DNA of 24,342 nt from UBA1737 sp045653225 (GTDB lineage: Bacteria; Bacillota_I; Bacilli_A; ML615J-28; CAG-313): contig JAZOLP010000182.1 in the NCBI GenBank assembly GCA_045653225.1, forward strand, positions 1 through 24,342. Reading direction: 5' to 3'. Below are positions 1 to 10,800 of this stretch, in pieces (position 1 is the stretch's first letter; the number at the start of each line of letters is the position of its first letter). A program made the position numbers and the translations under genes. The notes beneath the pieces were generated by a model. The model had not been told where the DNA came from. It saw only the letters and a program-made list of their open reading frames with translations, and ran no database searches.

Positions 1-2501
1 GTATTCTTTAATCCATCATTTCTCCAACCTAAATAGTAAGCATTAATGTTTTTAATACCTAATTTTTGGAATTCATCAATAATGATATTTAATTGATCAA
101 CAGTTGTTAAAGTACCTTTTGCAGTATAAGGAATACCTACGATATTTTCTGTATAAGAATATGAGCCAACAACTTCCATATCAAGTACAGGAGTTAATGT
201 ATCATCATTAGCTTCTAGACCATATAATTCCATTAAAATTTCACGATATTGTTTAGCAGCTGCAGAATAACTCATTTGATCTTCATCTAATATATGATAA
301 GTTAATGAGATATCATCTTTAACTCGAACTTCAGTCCATTTTGTTAATTGAGTTTTTTCATATGAGTGAGTACCAACAGTAATAACTTTAGATTCTCTTA
401 AGAATGCTGAGAAATAGTTAACATTAAAGTTACCGAATTCACTTGTTCCACGACCAGCAATATCAGCAGTTAATTGAAGTTGTGCTGCACTACTTGTAGC
501 GTAAACTAACATACCTGATTTTTCAGCAGTATTAATAACACTATACATTGGGAACATCAAATCATCATTAGAACCTTTATTAACATAGCTTGTATTTGTT
601 AAGTCAGTTGTATAAACACGTTTTTGATATTTAGGATAATTCTTACCATTTGAGTGATTTAAAATAGCACCAGAACCATCAGGAATAACAGTATAACCTT
701 CAACTTCATTACCAGTAGCAGTAAAGTATGGAAGAATATCAATATATGTAAGTGGATAAGTTGGGTCTTCTTTAATTGAATTACCAGGAACACAAACATC
801 TAAACCATTTTCAGTTAATACATATTCGATTGCAATATCATAAGCTGGGTCTGAAGTATTTACTTCATAACCAAATTCTGAGTTATCAGATAATAAATCT
901 TGTTCAGTATATCCACAATATTCATATAAACATTGATACATAATGTTACGGTTGATACCAGATAAACTTGTAGGTTTGAATGTTAATTCATAATAATCAT
1001 AACCAAATTCATTATTAGGGTTATCTATTTGAACACCACCTAAATTATTATATTGAGGGACTTTAGCATAACATCCGTTATCACCAACAAATGATTTAAG
1101 TAATTTAGCATCATCTTCGATATCAACAACAGGTTGACCAGTTGATGTTAAAGCACCTTGTGCTACTAATTCTTTATTTCTTGCTAAATATTCTTCCATT
1201 TTTGTAGCAGAAATATATTTAGGGAAATAAGTATAGTTAATACCACGTTTTTCTAAGTGATAGTATACAGTAACTTTATTTGTTTCTGGATCAATACTTA
1301 CAGCGTATGAAGGAGTAAGTTGGTCATTATAAATATTTGTATTACTTACAGAATATTCATAAGTAGAGTAAACATCAGTTTGACCTTTTAAAATTGAATA
1401 AGAAACATTTAAAATAGCTTTTTGATTTTGTTGAATTTGATAGTTAGCAGTTGGATCACTTTCAGGGTTTGATAACCAAGTTTGAAGTACATTACCATCT
1501 TTATCAACTTTAACTAATTTAAATGAAGTAGTATACATATCGAACCAGAATTCTAATACATTACCATCTTCAGTATCCATTGATAATACTGGTTTATTAG
1601 GATAATCAGTAGCTAAACCACCATAACCTAATAATTCAGTTGGATAATAATCTTTCCATAACTTTAAGTTTTTAGCACGTGCTTCAACAGCAGTATTTAA
1701 TTCATTATAATAATTAAATTCTTCAGATAATGTTTTATAAGCATCATAATCAAAAGTGCAAATATCAGCATATGCTTGTGCATCTTTACTTAATAAGTAT
1801 AATAATACGATTTCTGAATATAATGAGTTCATTGAAGATTTGTCTGCGTTTTTCTTAATTTCGTTAACAGCAGTAGATCCTTTTTCATTAATCTTTAAGA
1901 TTTCAATGAATTCCTCATAAGTTCCATAGTAACCACAATCTTCAATATATTCAAATAATGAAGCATATTCTAAAGCTAATTGTAAATCTTCAGCATAATC
2001 CTTTTCAGTTTCGATTTCTAATACTTCTTCTTCACTGTATTCAAATCTAACAGAGATCCAATCAAACACTGAATTTTCAGTAGTTTTTTCAGCCCATGAT
2101 TTAGCAACTTCTTGTTTATTCTTTAATGTTTTATAATCAGCAAATGTTTCAGTAATAATTTTACAAATAGAATAATGTTCTTCGCTATAACGGCCATATT
2201 CAACACGTTGTTCTAAAGTAACTAAAGCTTCAGTAATTCCATCAAGAGTCCATGGAGCTACATAATCAGTTTTATTATTCATATTATATTTTTCAATTCT
2301 TTGATAAATTTTATCAGAATATTCAAAATCAGCTAAAACTTCTTGATTCCAATAAGCATCATCATACTTATTATTATAACTATTTTTTGTTGGATTATAT
2401 TTGTCCACAAAATAAACAAGTACAAAACAAATAACAACAACACCAAGAACTACTAAAATAGTTCTTTTTAATAATGTAGAAAGTTTAATTCTTCTTTTCA
2501 T
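1..2501 (-). CDS. DUF5696-like membrane-anchored protein, 3' end outside window
   Basis: An open frame of 833 codons runs from the ATG at 2501 off the left edge without a stop. An AGGAGG site lies 8 bases before the ATG and overlaps the stop codon of the YIP1 gene. Residues 1-10 are basic and residues about 13-31 form one hydrophobic segment with no lipobox, so I read it as an N-terminal anchor with the rest outside the cell. Residues about 35-290 look helical and acidic. After that comes a beta-rich region with the segment WFDMYTTSFKLVKVDKDG and the motif YTVIPDGSGAIL, which I associate with the DUF5696 family seen beside sugar transporters in Paenibacillus. The last visible part (TTVDQLNIIIDEFQKLGI followed by NAYYLGW) looks like the opening strands of a TIM barrel, so a glycosidase fold is possible. 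The family name comes from memory of its motifs; no enzymatic function is established here. Confidence 0.68.
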   Translation of the reverse strand, partial: MKRRIKLSTLLKRTILVVLGVVVICFVLVYFVDKYNPTKNSYNNKYDDAYWNQEVLADFEYSDKIYQRIEKYNMNNKTDYVAPWTLDGITEALVTLEQRVEYGRYSEEHYSICKIITETFADYKTLKNKQEVAKSWAEKTTENSVFDWISVRFEYSEEEVLEIETEKDYAEDLQLALEYASLFEYIEDCGYYGTYEEFIEILKINEKGSTAVNEIKKNADKSSMNSLYSEIVLLYLLSKDAQAYADICTFDYDAYKTLSEEFNYYNELNTAVEARAKNLKLWKDYYPTELLGYGGLATDYPNKPVLSMDTEDGNVLEFWFDMYTTSFKLVKVDKDGNVLQTWLSNPESDPTANYQIQQNQKAILNVSYSILKGQTDVYSTYEYSVSNTNIYNDQLTPSYAVSIDPETNKVTVYYHLEKRGINYTYFPKYISATKMEEYLARNKELVAQGALTSTGQPVVDIEDDAKLLKSFVGDNGCYAKVPQYNNLGGVQIDNPNNEFGYDYYELTFKPTSLSGINRNIMYQCLYEYCGYTEQDLLSDNSEFGYEVNTSDPAYDIAIEYVLTENGLDVCVPGNSIKEDPTYPLTYIDILPYFTATGNEVEGYTVIPDGSGAILNHSNGKNYPKYQKRVYTTDLTNTSYVNKGSNDDLMFPMYSVINTAEKSGMLVYATSSAAQLQLTADIAGRGTSEFGNFNVNYFSAFLRESKVITVGTHSYEKTQLTKWTEVRVKDDISLTYHILDEDQMSYSAAAKQYREILMELYGLEANDDTLTPVLDMEVVGSYSYTENIVGIPYTAKGTLTTVDQLNIIIDEFQKLGIKNINAYYLGWRNDGLKN

Positions 2502-2513
2502 GTTTTGTACCTC

Positions 2514-3302
2514 CTACATATATCTCGTTGCTAATTCGTCATATAACGAATAGAAGAATGCGTAAATTTGTTCAGCTAAGTTAAATAATAGTAATGCAAT
2601 AAATGCAATAATTGCAGTTGCAATAATAGTAGTAACTACTGACCATAACATTTTACCTAAACCATATTCATGAATACCGATTAAACCAGTTAATGCCATA
2701 TAAACAGTTCCAGCCCAAGCAACAATGTTTAGAATTAGAATAAATTGAGATTCATCTTCAGTAACATAATTACTAATTAAAATGTTTAAGAAACCAATAA
2801 CCATAACAGGGAAGAATGAATAACACATCATCATAAAGATTTCTTTCATCTTTCCTTTACCATCCATTAGAGTTGTAACACTCCAGTTTGCAACAGCAAG
2901 TAGGATAGGAGGCATGATACCATAGACTAAAATTGTAATACTATTAAATTTATATGGGTTGTTTGTATTTAAAACTGGTCCAGTGTATTTATATTCAACC
3001 ATTCTCATTACAACATATAATAGAATAATTGTAATAGCAACACTCATTTTACCACGTTTTTCTTGTTTAAAATCTTGCCAACCTTGAACAGGGTGACTTA
3101 AGATATAACCAGGGAAACGGAATACTTCATCATAGAACTTCTTAATACCTTTTTTAATTTTAGTTAAAATATTAACAGCTTTTTCTTTAAAGCTTGAAGG
3201 TGTAGAAGTAACTTCATCTGTAGTAGCTTCATAAGCTTCTAAACCAAGTTCTGTTCTAATTTTATTTAATTCTTTTAGTGGAATTTGATTTTTTCTTTTC
3301 AT
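2514..3302 (-). CDS. YIP1-family membrane protein
   Basis: This is a 262-residue integral membrane protein. Residues 1-84 are hydrophilic and probably cytoplasmic, containing the phrase FPGYILSHPVQGWQDFK. Five hydrophobic segments follow, at about 85-104, 122-146, 156-178, 186-210 and 218-250. This layout and the segment MMMCYSFFPVMVIGFLN fit the Yip1 domain family. In bacteria the family has no well-defined role, but it recurs next to sugar ABC transporters with DUF5696 proteins. The start ATG overlaps the stop of the upstream beta-propeller gene as TAATG, and its AAGGAGG site is made from the last codons of that gene, so the two are translationally coupled. The stop is TAG. It may help assemble or regulate the importer in the membrane, which is inference from context only. 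Confidence 0.75.
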   Translation of the reverse strand: MKRKNQIPLKELNKIRTELGLEAYEATTDEVTSTPSSFKEKAVNILTKIKKGIKKFYDEVFRFPGYILSHPVQGWQDFKQEKRGKMSVAITIILLYVVMRMVEYKYTGPVLNTNNPYKFNSITILVYGIMPPILLAVANWSVTTLMDGKGKMKEIFMMMCYSFFPVMVIGFLNILISNYVTEDESQFILILNIVAWAGTVYMALTGLIGIHEYGLGKMLWSVVTTIIATAIIAFIALLLFNLAEQIYAFFYSLYDELATRYM

Positions 3303-5458
3303 TAGTTACTTCCTCCTTTCTCTTTTGCAGCTTGTTCTTTGTTTTTCTTGTTAATATATGTTGTAACTTTTAAAATTGCATAACCTGCAACAGCAAGCAT
3401 TGCAACAGCCATTAGTAAGTTAAAGTTTTCATTTAATACAGCATCACGATAACTATTAAATGCTTTTGAATAGTAAATCGCATTATGAGCAAGTTCGAAA
3501 TACTTCATAGCTTCTTTATATTCACCACGACGGTTAAGAGCTTTACCAATACCTAAATAAGCAAGTTCGTAGTTAGTATTCATTCTAATTACTTCACGCC
3601 AATAAGATTCAGCACCTTTAACTAAAGTTTCGTTACCTTTTTCATCTTTAACGATTTGGTCTTCGATTTGACCAGTTTGATATAAATAAGTTGCAGTATT
3701 AACAGCTTTACCAAATTCAGTTGTTTCGAATAATAAAATACTCTTTGAAGATTTATCTAATACGATTACAGTTTCTTCTTCAACATTATCAACTGTTGTA
3801 CGATATAAATAATCAACAGCGATTGGAGAAATAATACTATTTGATAAACCACCACTACCTGTTTGTTGTGTACCACCAGGTTGGTTACCAGTAATATATA
3901 ATAAGTTACCTTCTGAATCATATGTGAATAAACGTCCACGTTTTTCATCAGTTACAGTAAAGTTACCAGTTTTAGAAACACATACAGCAGTTAAAACTGA
4001 AGAACCTAAAATAACACCATCTTCTTTTGTTGAAGCAATATAAACGGCATCACCATCTGGAGTAATATAACCATTACGTTTCATAATGTCATTACCTTTA
4101 GTATTAATAACTTTAACTAAGTTAGTTGCTTTAGCAGCATCAGCATCTGGGTTAGATGTAGCATATAAGAATCCATCAGGAGAAACTGTAATATTATTAA
4201 ACATTGAAGGTAAGTCAAGAGCTTGAGAAGCATATTGTTCTTCAGACCAAATATTTGACCATAATTGTTTTAATGCATCAGTAGCAACAACGTTTTTACC
4301 AACATAACGGTTAAATTCAGTATTATCACCAAATTCGATTAAACCTTCATAAGCATTTTGAGCAATACAGTAACAAACACCAGAGTTATTTAATGCAACT
4401 TTAGTAGGTTTGAAAATTTTACTACTATTGATTACATTATAATAATCAGTAACAACTTTAATTGTTTCATAAGCAGAACCGTATTCTGTTTCATATTGAG
4501 AACCATATAATTGATAGAATGATGAATCATCTGGAGTTAAATATACATCAACAACTTCTAAAGTAAATTTATCAATTTTTAAAATTCTTAAATTTTCAGT
4601 ATCAGCAATTAAGATATATTTATCAGTAACTGTAATACCTTGAGGAGAATCAAGTCTTACAGCAGCTTTGCTCGAATCTTGTGAATATGGAAGATAAGGA
4701 GCACGTCCTGGAGTATCAAGCCATGTATAAACAGCTTTAACAGTAGTTCTTGATTTTCCATCAGTAAAAGTAACTCTTGTACGTTTTTCATCGTTTAAAT
4801 TAACAACTTCAACAGTATATGCATCTTTATTAATTAAAACCGGATTAGATTGATCAGCTAAATCATAAAGAGCTAAGTCTCCAGATTCACTATAAACAAA
4901 TGAAGTATAATCAGCAATACTTCCTGAAACATTTACAGTTTCAGATGCAGCATCATAAATATTTACAAATTCTGAAGAAGTAGCTTGAGCTACAGTAATT
5001 TCTTCAAGTGGAGTTGAGAAATTATAGAAATCATCAAATTTTGCTTTTACAGCATCACTAATAACAAATTCATTTATGATAGCAGTATATTTAAAATCTT
5101 GATTAATAACGTAAACGCTACCTAATGAGAATTTATCAACATTACCAGTAGGAAGTGTAAAACTAGCAGTTGTATAATCTAATACATAAATTGTATCTTC
5201 ATAAACTTCCATATCAGTTAAGTTATTGAAAGTTGGTAATGAAGAATTAGAACCATCAGCAGCAACAATGTCTGCATTATAATAAGTTTCTTTATATGTA
5301 ATACCTTCAGAAGAAGGGATAATGTTTTTCCAATAGTCATAAACATATGAAGTTGCTTTTACGTTTGACTTAACAGTGAAACATGCAACCATAATTCCAA
5401 GTACTAATAGGGTAGTTAGTACTTTGTAATTAGTATTTTTGTTAAACAATTTTTTCAT
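3302..5458 (-). CDS. Secreted NHL-type beta-propeller protein with TPR and C-terminal membrane anchor
   Basis: The 718-residue protein has a signal peptide (basic start, hydrophobic core at about 12-28, likely cleavage after VKA at 33-35). A long beta-propeller-like region covers about 60-590. Repeating units such as SPQGITVTDKYILIADTENL, NITVSPDGFLYATSNP and LTAVCVSKTGNFTVTDEK resemble NHL or gluconolactonase-type blades. Residues about 616-656 form a TPR-like helix pair (YWREVIRMNTNYELAYLGIG, then GEYKEAMKYFELA). A transmembrane helix at about 679-696 and a lysine-rich tail follow. The propeller and TPR should therefore face outside, held by the C-terminal helix. The start is set by AGGAGG at 9 bases, overlapping the permease stop. 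A scaffold or glycan-sensing role beside the importer is plausible; I see no catalytic motif. Confidence 0.72.
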   Translation of the reverse strand: MKKLFNKNTNYKVLTTLLVLGIMVACFTVKSNVKATSYVYDYWKNIIPSSEGITYKETYYNADIVAADGSNSSLPTFNNLTDMEVYEDTIYVLDYTTASFTLPTGNVDKFSLGSVYVINQDFKYTAIINEFVISDAVKAKFDDFYNFSTPLEEITVAQATSSEFVNIYDAASETVNVSGSIADYTSFVYSESGDLALYDLADQSNPVLINKDAYTVEVVNLNDEKRTRVTFTDGKSRTTVKAVYTWLDTPGRAPYLPYSQDSSKAAVRLDSPQGITVTDKYILIADTENLRILKIDKFTLEVVDVYLTPDDSSFYQLYGSQYETEYGSAYETIKVVTDYYNVINSSKIFKPTKVALNNSGVCYCIAQNAYEGLIEFGDNTEFNRYVGKNVVATDALKQLWSNIWSEEQYASQALDLPSMFNNITVSPDGFLYATSNPDADAAKATNLVKVINTKGNDIMKRNGYITPDGDAVYIASTKEDGVILGSSVLTAVCVSKTGNFTVTDEKRGRLFTYDSEGNLLYITGNQPGGTQQTGSGGLSNSIISPIAVDYLYRTTVDNVEEETVIVLDKSSKSILLFETTEFGKAVNTATYLYQTGQIEDQIVKDEKGNETLVKGAESYWREVIRMNTNYELAYLGIGKALNRRGEYKEAMKYFELAHNAIYYSKAFNSYRDAVLNENFNLLMAVAMLAVAGYAILKVTTYINKKNKEQAAKEKGGSN

Positions 5459-5472
5459 ACTTTAACTACCTC

Positions 5473-6498
5473 CTATTTCATACCTGAGTGAGCCATTGTT
5501 TCGATGATTTGGCTTTGTGAAAGAATAAATACTGTGATTGGAACGATCATCATAATTAACATAACAGCAGCAGAAGTACCTTGACGAGCAACCCCACCAG
5601 CAACGATTTGATGTAACGAATATGATAATGGTTTTAAACTTTCTGTATAGATATAAGTACCACCATCGTTGTTCCATAATTGTTGGAATAATAGAATAAT
5701 TAATGTAAGCCATGCTGGTTTAACCATTGGCATTACGATATTCCAGTAGATTTGGAATTCACTAGCACCATCGATTTTAGCAGATTCAATTAATTCCATT
5801 GGAATATCTGACATAAATTGTTTCATTAAGTATAGACCTAATGAATAAGCGAATGCTGGAACAATAATAGCAAGTTGTGTATCAACTAAACCTAATCCAC
5901 TAAAGATAATATATCTTGGAGTAGCAGTAACTTGACCAGCAAACATTAATGAATAAACAACTAAACTAAATACGATTTTAGAACCTGGGAATTTGTATTT
6001 TGCAAGTGGATAAGCAGCCATTGACGCGAAAACAACATGCCCAATTGTACCTGCAAGAGTAATCCAAATTGTATTAAAGAAATAACGTGAGAATGGAACC
6101 CAAGAACTTTCTAGTAAAGTTGATAGGTCTCTAAAGTTATCTAATGTTGGATGTTCAAAGAATAACTTTGGAGGGAAAATAAATAATTCACTTAAAGGTT
6201 TAAATGCAGCACAGATAGAATAAACTAGAGGATAAGCAGAGAAGCAACCAAATCCAGCTAATAGAACAAATAATGCGATGTCCCCAGCAAGACTTCTACT
6301 TACTCTTTTCTTTTTCTTAATTCTTCTTCTTTTTGCCATTTGGTAGAAGAATAATTCTACCTTGCCCATTGAAGATTCATCTTTTAAACCGAATTTCTTA
6401 AGTTTTCTTTGTTGGCGTTTAATACGAGCTTTTTCAGCTTTAGACATTTCTACGCCTTTGACTTCTTGTTCATCTACACCGATACGATCAACTGCCAT
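5473..6498 (-). CDS. Carbohydrate ABC transporter permease, MalG-like
   Basis: This is one of two membrane subunits of a CUT1-type sugar importer. Six membrane segments are visible, and the ATPase-docking EAA loop lies at about 238-257 (ESAKIDGASEFQIYWNIVMP). It ends with MAHSGMK. Family members are usually about 270-300 residues; this one is 341 because of a roughly 70-residue N-terminal tail rich in Lys and Arg (RIKRQQRKLKKFG, RRRIKKKKRVSRS) ahead of the first helix. I place the start at the ATG at 6498, four bases after the end of the upstream stop and behind a weak AGGTG site. The in-frame GTG at 6507 would overlap the upstream gene and add three residues. The stop TAG overlaps the next gene's AGGAGG. 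It pairs with the MalF-like gene directly upstream. Confidence 0.88.
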   Translation of the reverse strand: MAVDRIGVDEQEVKGVEMSKAEKARIKRQQRKLKKFGLKDESSMGKVELFFYQMAKRRRIKKKKRVSRSLAGDIALFVLLAGFGCFSAYPLVYSICAAFKPLSELFIFPPKLFFEHPTLDNFRDLSTLLESSWVPFSRYFFNTIWITLAGTIGHVVFASMAAYPLAKYKFPGSKIVFSLVVYSLMFAGQVTATPRYIIFSGLGLVDTQLAIIVPAFAYSLGLYLMKQFMSDIPMELIESAKIDGASEFQIYWNIVMPMVKPAWLTLIILLFQQLWNNDGGTYIYTESLKPLSYSLHQIVAGGVARQGTSAAVMLIMMIVPITVFILSQSQIIETMAHSGMK

Positions 6499-6499
6499 A

Positions 6500-7861
6500 T
6501 TAAGCACCTACCCTTCTTAAGATTTTACGTACACCAATGTTAGCTAAAATCATGATTAAGAATAAGATTGTCGCAATTGCACTTGCGTAACCCATTTCCA
6601 TTCTGATTGAGCTATAGTCCATTAAGTGTGTGATAATTGTATGCCCAGCATACTCAACTGATGGGAATCCCGCCAGATTTGTTGAAACTTCAGCGATTGA
6701 TAATGCAGAAGTAATTTGCATTACAGCACCGAATAATAATTGTGATTTCATTTGTGGTAATGTAATATGCCATAATTCTTGCCAACGGTTCTTGATACCA
6801 TCGATAGCACCAGCTTCGTAAAGTTCTTTATTAACACTTTGAAGACCAGCGATAAATGATAAGAATGAAACCCCAAGAGACATCCATAATTGAACAATAA
6901 TTAAGATCCAAATAATGTAATCAGCATCTTGTAACCAAGTAATTGGTTCTTTGATAAGGTTTGTTTGAATTAAAATGGCATTTGCATAACCATACATATC
7001 ACTACTAAAGATTAATTTCCATACTAGGTAAACGTTACCTGAAATAGATGGAGCATAGAATACTAGAGTCATGAAACTTCTAAGTAGAGGTCTTAATTCA
7101 TTAATTAACCAAGCGAATACGAACGCCATAATATAACTAAGTGGACCAGTAATAACAGCTAAAATAGCAGTATTTTTAATAGCAACCATCCAAACGTCAT
7201 CGTTTACAAATAAGTTCATGTAGTTAGTCCAACCAATAAATGATGGAGTTTCTAGTAAGTTAAAGTAAGTAAAACTTAAGTATAAACTCATTAATACAGG
7301 AACTACAGTAAAGATAATAAATAAGAATGTATAAGGAGCAATTAGGTAATAGTATTGACGATTAATAAATATTTGACGACGAAGTTTACCACCACGTTTA
7401 CTCCAGTTTTCAACTTTACGACCAAAACTTAAACGGTCTTTAGCAATTCTAATTTTTTGTTTAACACGGTCATAACGTTTATTAATATCTTGATATTGCG
7501 AAGCAATTTCTTCATTATTAGGATTTGCTTTGTATTCAGCACAAACGCGTTTCCATTCAGGTTCAAGTTCAGCTTTTTGAACAAGTAATTCTTCAAGTTC
7601 AGCTTTAACAATAGCTTCTTTTTCTTCATCTTGTGCTTTCCATTCAGCACGTTTTTCAGCAATTGCTTGTTTTAATTCAGCTTTTTCTTGTGCTTTTTGT
7701 TCACGAGTTTTTTGATTTTCTAATCTTTTCTTACGTTCAGCAAGTTTCTTTTGGAAACTTCCAGTTGTAGCAGAAGTTTTAAGAGTTTTAGCAAAAAGAT
7801 AGATAATCCAAACGATAGTGATAACTAATAAAATAATTAAAACATTTTTAAATGTAAACAT
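6500..7861 (-). CDS. Carbohydrate ABC transporter permease, MalF-like, with coiled-coil N-terminal extension
   Basis: The C-terminal part, from about residue 168, is a normal CUT1 permease with six helices and an EAA loop at about 347-369 (ELYEAGAIDGIKNRW then LWHITLP). It would form the membrane channel with the MalG-like partner. The first 165 residues are unusual: a membrane helix at 5-24, then about 110 residues of dense Lys, Glu, Ala, Gln and Arg (36-145) that look like a long cytoplasmic coiled coil, then a basic linker. Typical family members are about 300 residues. This one is 453. The start ATG follows AAAGGAG at a normal distance and lies 17 bases past the stop of the binding-protein gene. 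The extension may bind the ATPase, the partner permease's basic tail or another cluster protein; that is inference. Confidence 0.88.
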   Translation of the reverse strand: MFTFKNVLIILLVITIVWIIYLFAKTLKTSATTGSFQKKLAERKKRLENQKTREQKAQEKAELKQAIAEKRAEWKAQDEEKEAIVKAELEELLVQKAELEPEWKRVCAEYKANPNNEEIASQYQDINKRYDRVKQKIRIAKDRLSFGRKVENWSKRGGKLRRQIFINRQYYYLIAPYTFLFIIFTVVPVLMSLYLSFTYFNLLETPSFIGWTNYMNLFVNDDVWMVAIKNTAILAVITGPLSYIMAFVFAWLINELRPLLRSFMTLVFYAPSISGNVYLVWKLIFSSDMYGYANAILIQTNLIKEPITWLQDADYIIWILIIVQLWMSLGVSFLSFIAGLQSVNKELYEAGAIDGIKNRWQELWHITLPQMKSQLLFGAVMQITSALSIAEVSTNLAGFPSVEYAGHTIITHLMDYSSIRMEMGYASAIATILFLIMILANIGVRKILRRVGA

Positions 7862-7878
7862 TGAAATCTATCTCCTTT

Positions 7879-10800
7879 CTATTCTTCTTCTTTTTGATCT
7901 TTTAATAATGGTAAATCAAATTCTGAACGTTTACGATTAATTTCAGCATCGATTAATAATGAGTATTCATATAAAGTTTCTCTTGCATTATATAAATTGT
8001 TAATAACTTCACGGAATGCATTTTCGATTTCACGACCAGCAATATATGAACCAGCAATTTGAGGCATTTCATGTACAGTTGACCATTGAGTTAATAGCAT
8101 GTCTAAATCTTCTTGAGGCCATGCAAGTTGTTGTAATGCTTTAACATTTGCAGTAGCATGTCTTGCAGCAGAACCTAAGATACCTTCCATTTCAACACCA
8201 AATTGTCTTTGAGTTTCAGCATTTGTCCACCATTTTAAGAATGTCCATGCTGCATTACCTTGTTCATTAATAACGATTTCACCATTAATTGTATCAGAAA
8301 CTTCTTGTTTCATAAGTACAGCACCTGTACCAGAAGCAGTAGCTGTATGATTAATTAATTGGTTACCAAATTCATCATAAACAGGGTTACCATTTTCATC
8401 AGTAACATATGTACCAGGGATTAAGTGGAAACTCCATTTACCTTTTAATTCCGGAGCAAATACACTTAATGTATTATACATTTCATAATAAGAAATACCA
8501 ATTGGCATTTCACCTGATCTGAAACGGTTAACGAAACTTGCAGAAGTAGGGAATGAATAGTTAGTATATAATTCTGTCCAGAATTCAAATGCGTTCATTG
8601 CTTCTTCAGATTTTAATCCTGATTCCATATTATTTGATGAATATAATTCACCACCATATTGGTAAAGTAATGAAATAAAGATAGGGTTTAAAGCATTAGC
8701 ACCTAAGTCATTAACTGGAAGATAGAATTGTAATTGTTGAGCTTGAAGTTCAGCAGTTAAGCGAAGCATATCATCCCAAGTCATGTTATCCCATCCACCA
8801 GGGAACATATCAGTTAATTTTAATTCTTCCATTACGTCATCACGAACGAACATCATTAAGAAAATTTGTTTTTCAGGTAATGCATAAACACCAGAAATAT
8901 TATCACTTAATTCTTTAGCATTATATTTTTTACTATCAAATAAATAATCAGCAGCATCTAAAGCACTAAATTGGAATTGTCTTAATGAAGATGCCATATA
9001 AACATTTTCGTATTGTGAAGGTACATCAGAACCAGTTGATCCATCAGGAATTGAGTAAACAACTTCCCAGAAATCATCAAATTCAGTTAAATCAAATACA
9101 GCATTTCTTAACGCCCAGTTAACAGGTAAGCTTGAATCTACGTTTAATGCAACGTCTGGACCAATACCAGCAAGAGTTGCTTTAAGTAATACGTCACCAC
9201 CAGTAAGTTTTAAGTCTACATTAATATTTTGACCAAAATGTTCAACTGCGTAGCCAGAGTCACCAGTAAAGCTTGTATCGATTAAGTTACGAACAACGTT
9301 AGCTTGGTCACGACCAAGAGTCATCCAAACTTCAATTGTAATATTAGAGTTAGTAGCATCACCTGTATCACTGATTGATGTATAGTCAATAAAGAATGAA
9401 GCGAAGAAACTTGCAATACCATCCCATAAACCTCTAAAGAAACCAGCATTTGCTTTAGGTAATTTTACATCTGGAGTATGAATTTCAATGTAGTCAATTG
9501 TAAGTGGAGCTTCTCTTAATTCTGTTAATAATGAACCAAGTGATGAAATATTTGTTGAATAAGAATTTAAACGTTTTGTGATTTCACGAGGTTTATCAAC
9601 CATTTTTTGTAGAATAACTACTACACTATCGATAACCCCAGTTTTATCAGAAGCACCTAGTTTATACACTTTTTCAGGTACATCAGCATCAGGTGCATAC
9701 CCTGCAGAAATCTTTTTAATTGAAGTAGAAATATCAGTTAATTCTTGAAGAACTGTATAGAATTGACCACCACCTTGAACTGTTTCAAAATCACCAGTTT
9801 CAGGGTCAATACCATAGAATAATTCAGGGAACTTTTTAGTTAATTCATAGTCACGGTTTGCATCCGGAGAAGTAGTTGTATAAGCAATAATCATACGATA
9901 AATTGCTGATAATTCATCAATTGCTGCTTGAAGTCTTGCAATTAATGAAGAATAATCACCAAGAGTAACTTCCATTTTTAATGAATAAGTTTTACCAGCT
10001 TCAAAATAGAATAAATATGGAGTTTCGCATTCTTGGTCTTTATCTAATGAATTGTCACCTAAAGTAACGTTTTTCCATTTGTTATTATAAGTAACTGTAA
10101 ATGTATTTAGTTCATCAAATAATACATCATATTCACTTAATGAACCATCAGCTTGTTTTTCAGCAACTGAAACTGTTCTTGTAGAGAACATACCACGAAC
10201 AGTATTTTGTTTTGCACGCATTGATACTTCATAATATCCACTTTCAGGAACACTAAATTCCCATGCAATCCAGTCACCTAATACTTTCCAGTTAGTACCA
10301 CCGATTGTGTTTAAATAAGATTTAGTAATACTAAATGGATAAGTAGCTGAATCAGAACGGTCAGTTACAGGATATAATGTTGGAGATGACTTAGTTGCAG
10401 ATGCTTCTGCTTCAATTCTTGTATAAACATTTTTAGCAGAATTTTCAGGACTACCATGTTTAGCAACTAATGCATCATAATATTCAGCATAAGATTGAGC
10501 TTTTTCAACTTGACGTACTTCTAATGTATCGATTACAAAATAATCTTTAATGAAGTCTAAACGGATTGTTTGAGTTCCTTTTTCGAAATAGAATTCAAAT
10601 GGTTCAGTTACATAACCCATTGAATCAGTAAATGCAGCACCAGTTTTAGCACTATTTACTTCGATTTGTTGAGGTTTTAATTCATTACCATTGTTATCTT
10701 TACGCCATAATTTATAAAGAGTAATATTACCATTATCATCAGTTTTTGAATTTAAAACATTATAAACTGTTTCAACACCATCTTTTACTCTTGTGTCAGC

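Noticed and set aside
2252..2434. Short plus-strand open frame of 60 codons
   Set aside because: It lies wholly inside the DUF5696-like gene on the other strand, has a low-complexity Tyr/Asn/Phe product and no ribosome site.
5462..5713. Minus-strand open frame of 83 codons overlapping the MalG-like gene
   Set aside because: It is an out-of-frame shadow; the permease frame carries the recognised motifs.
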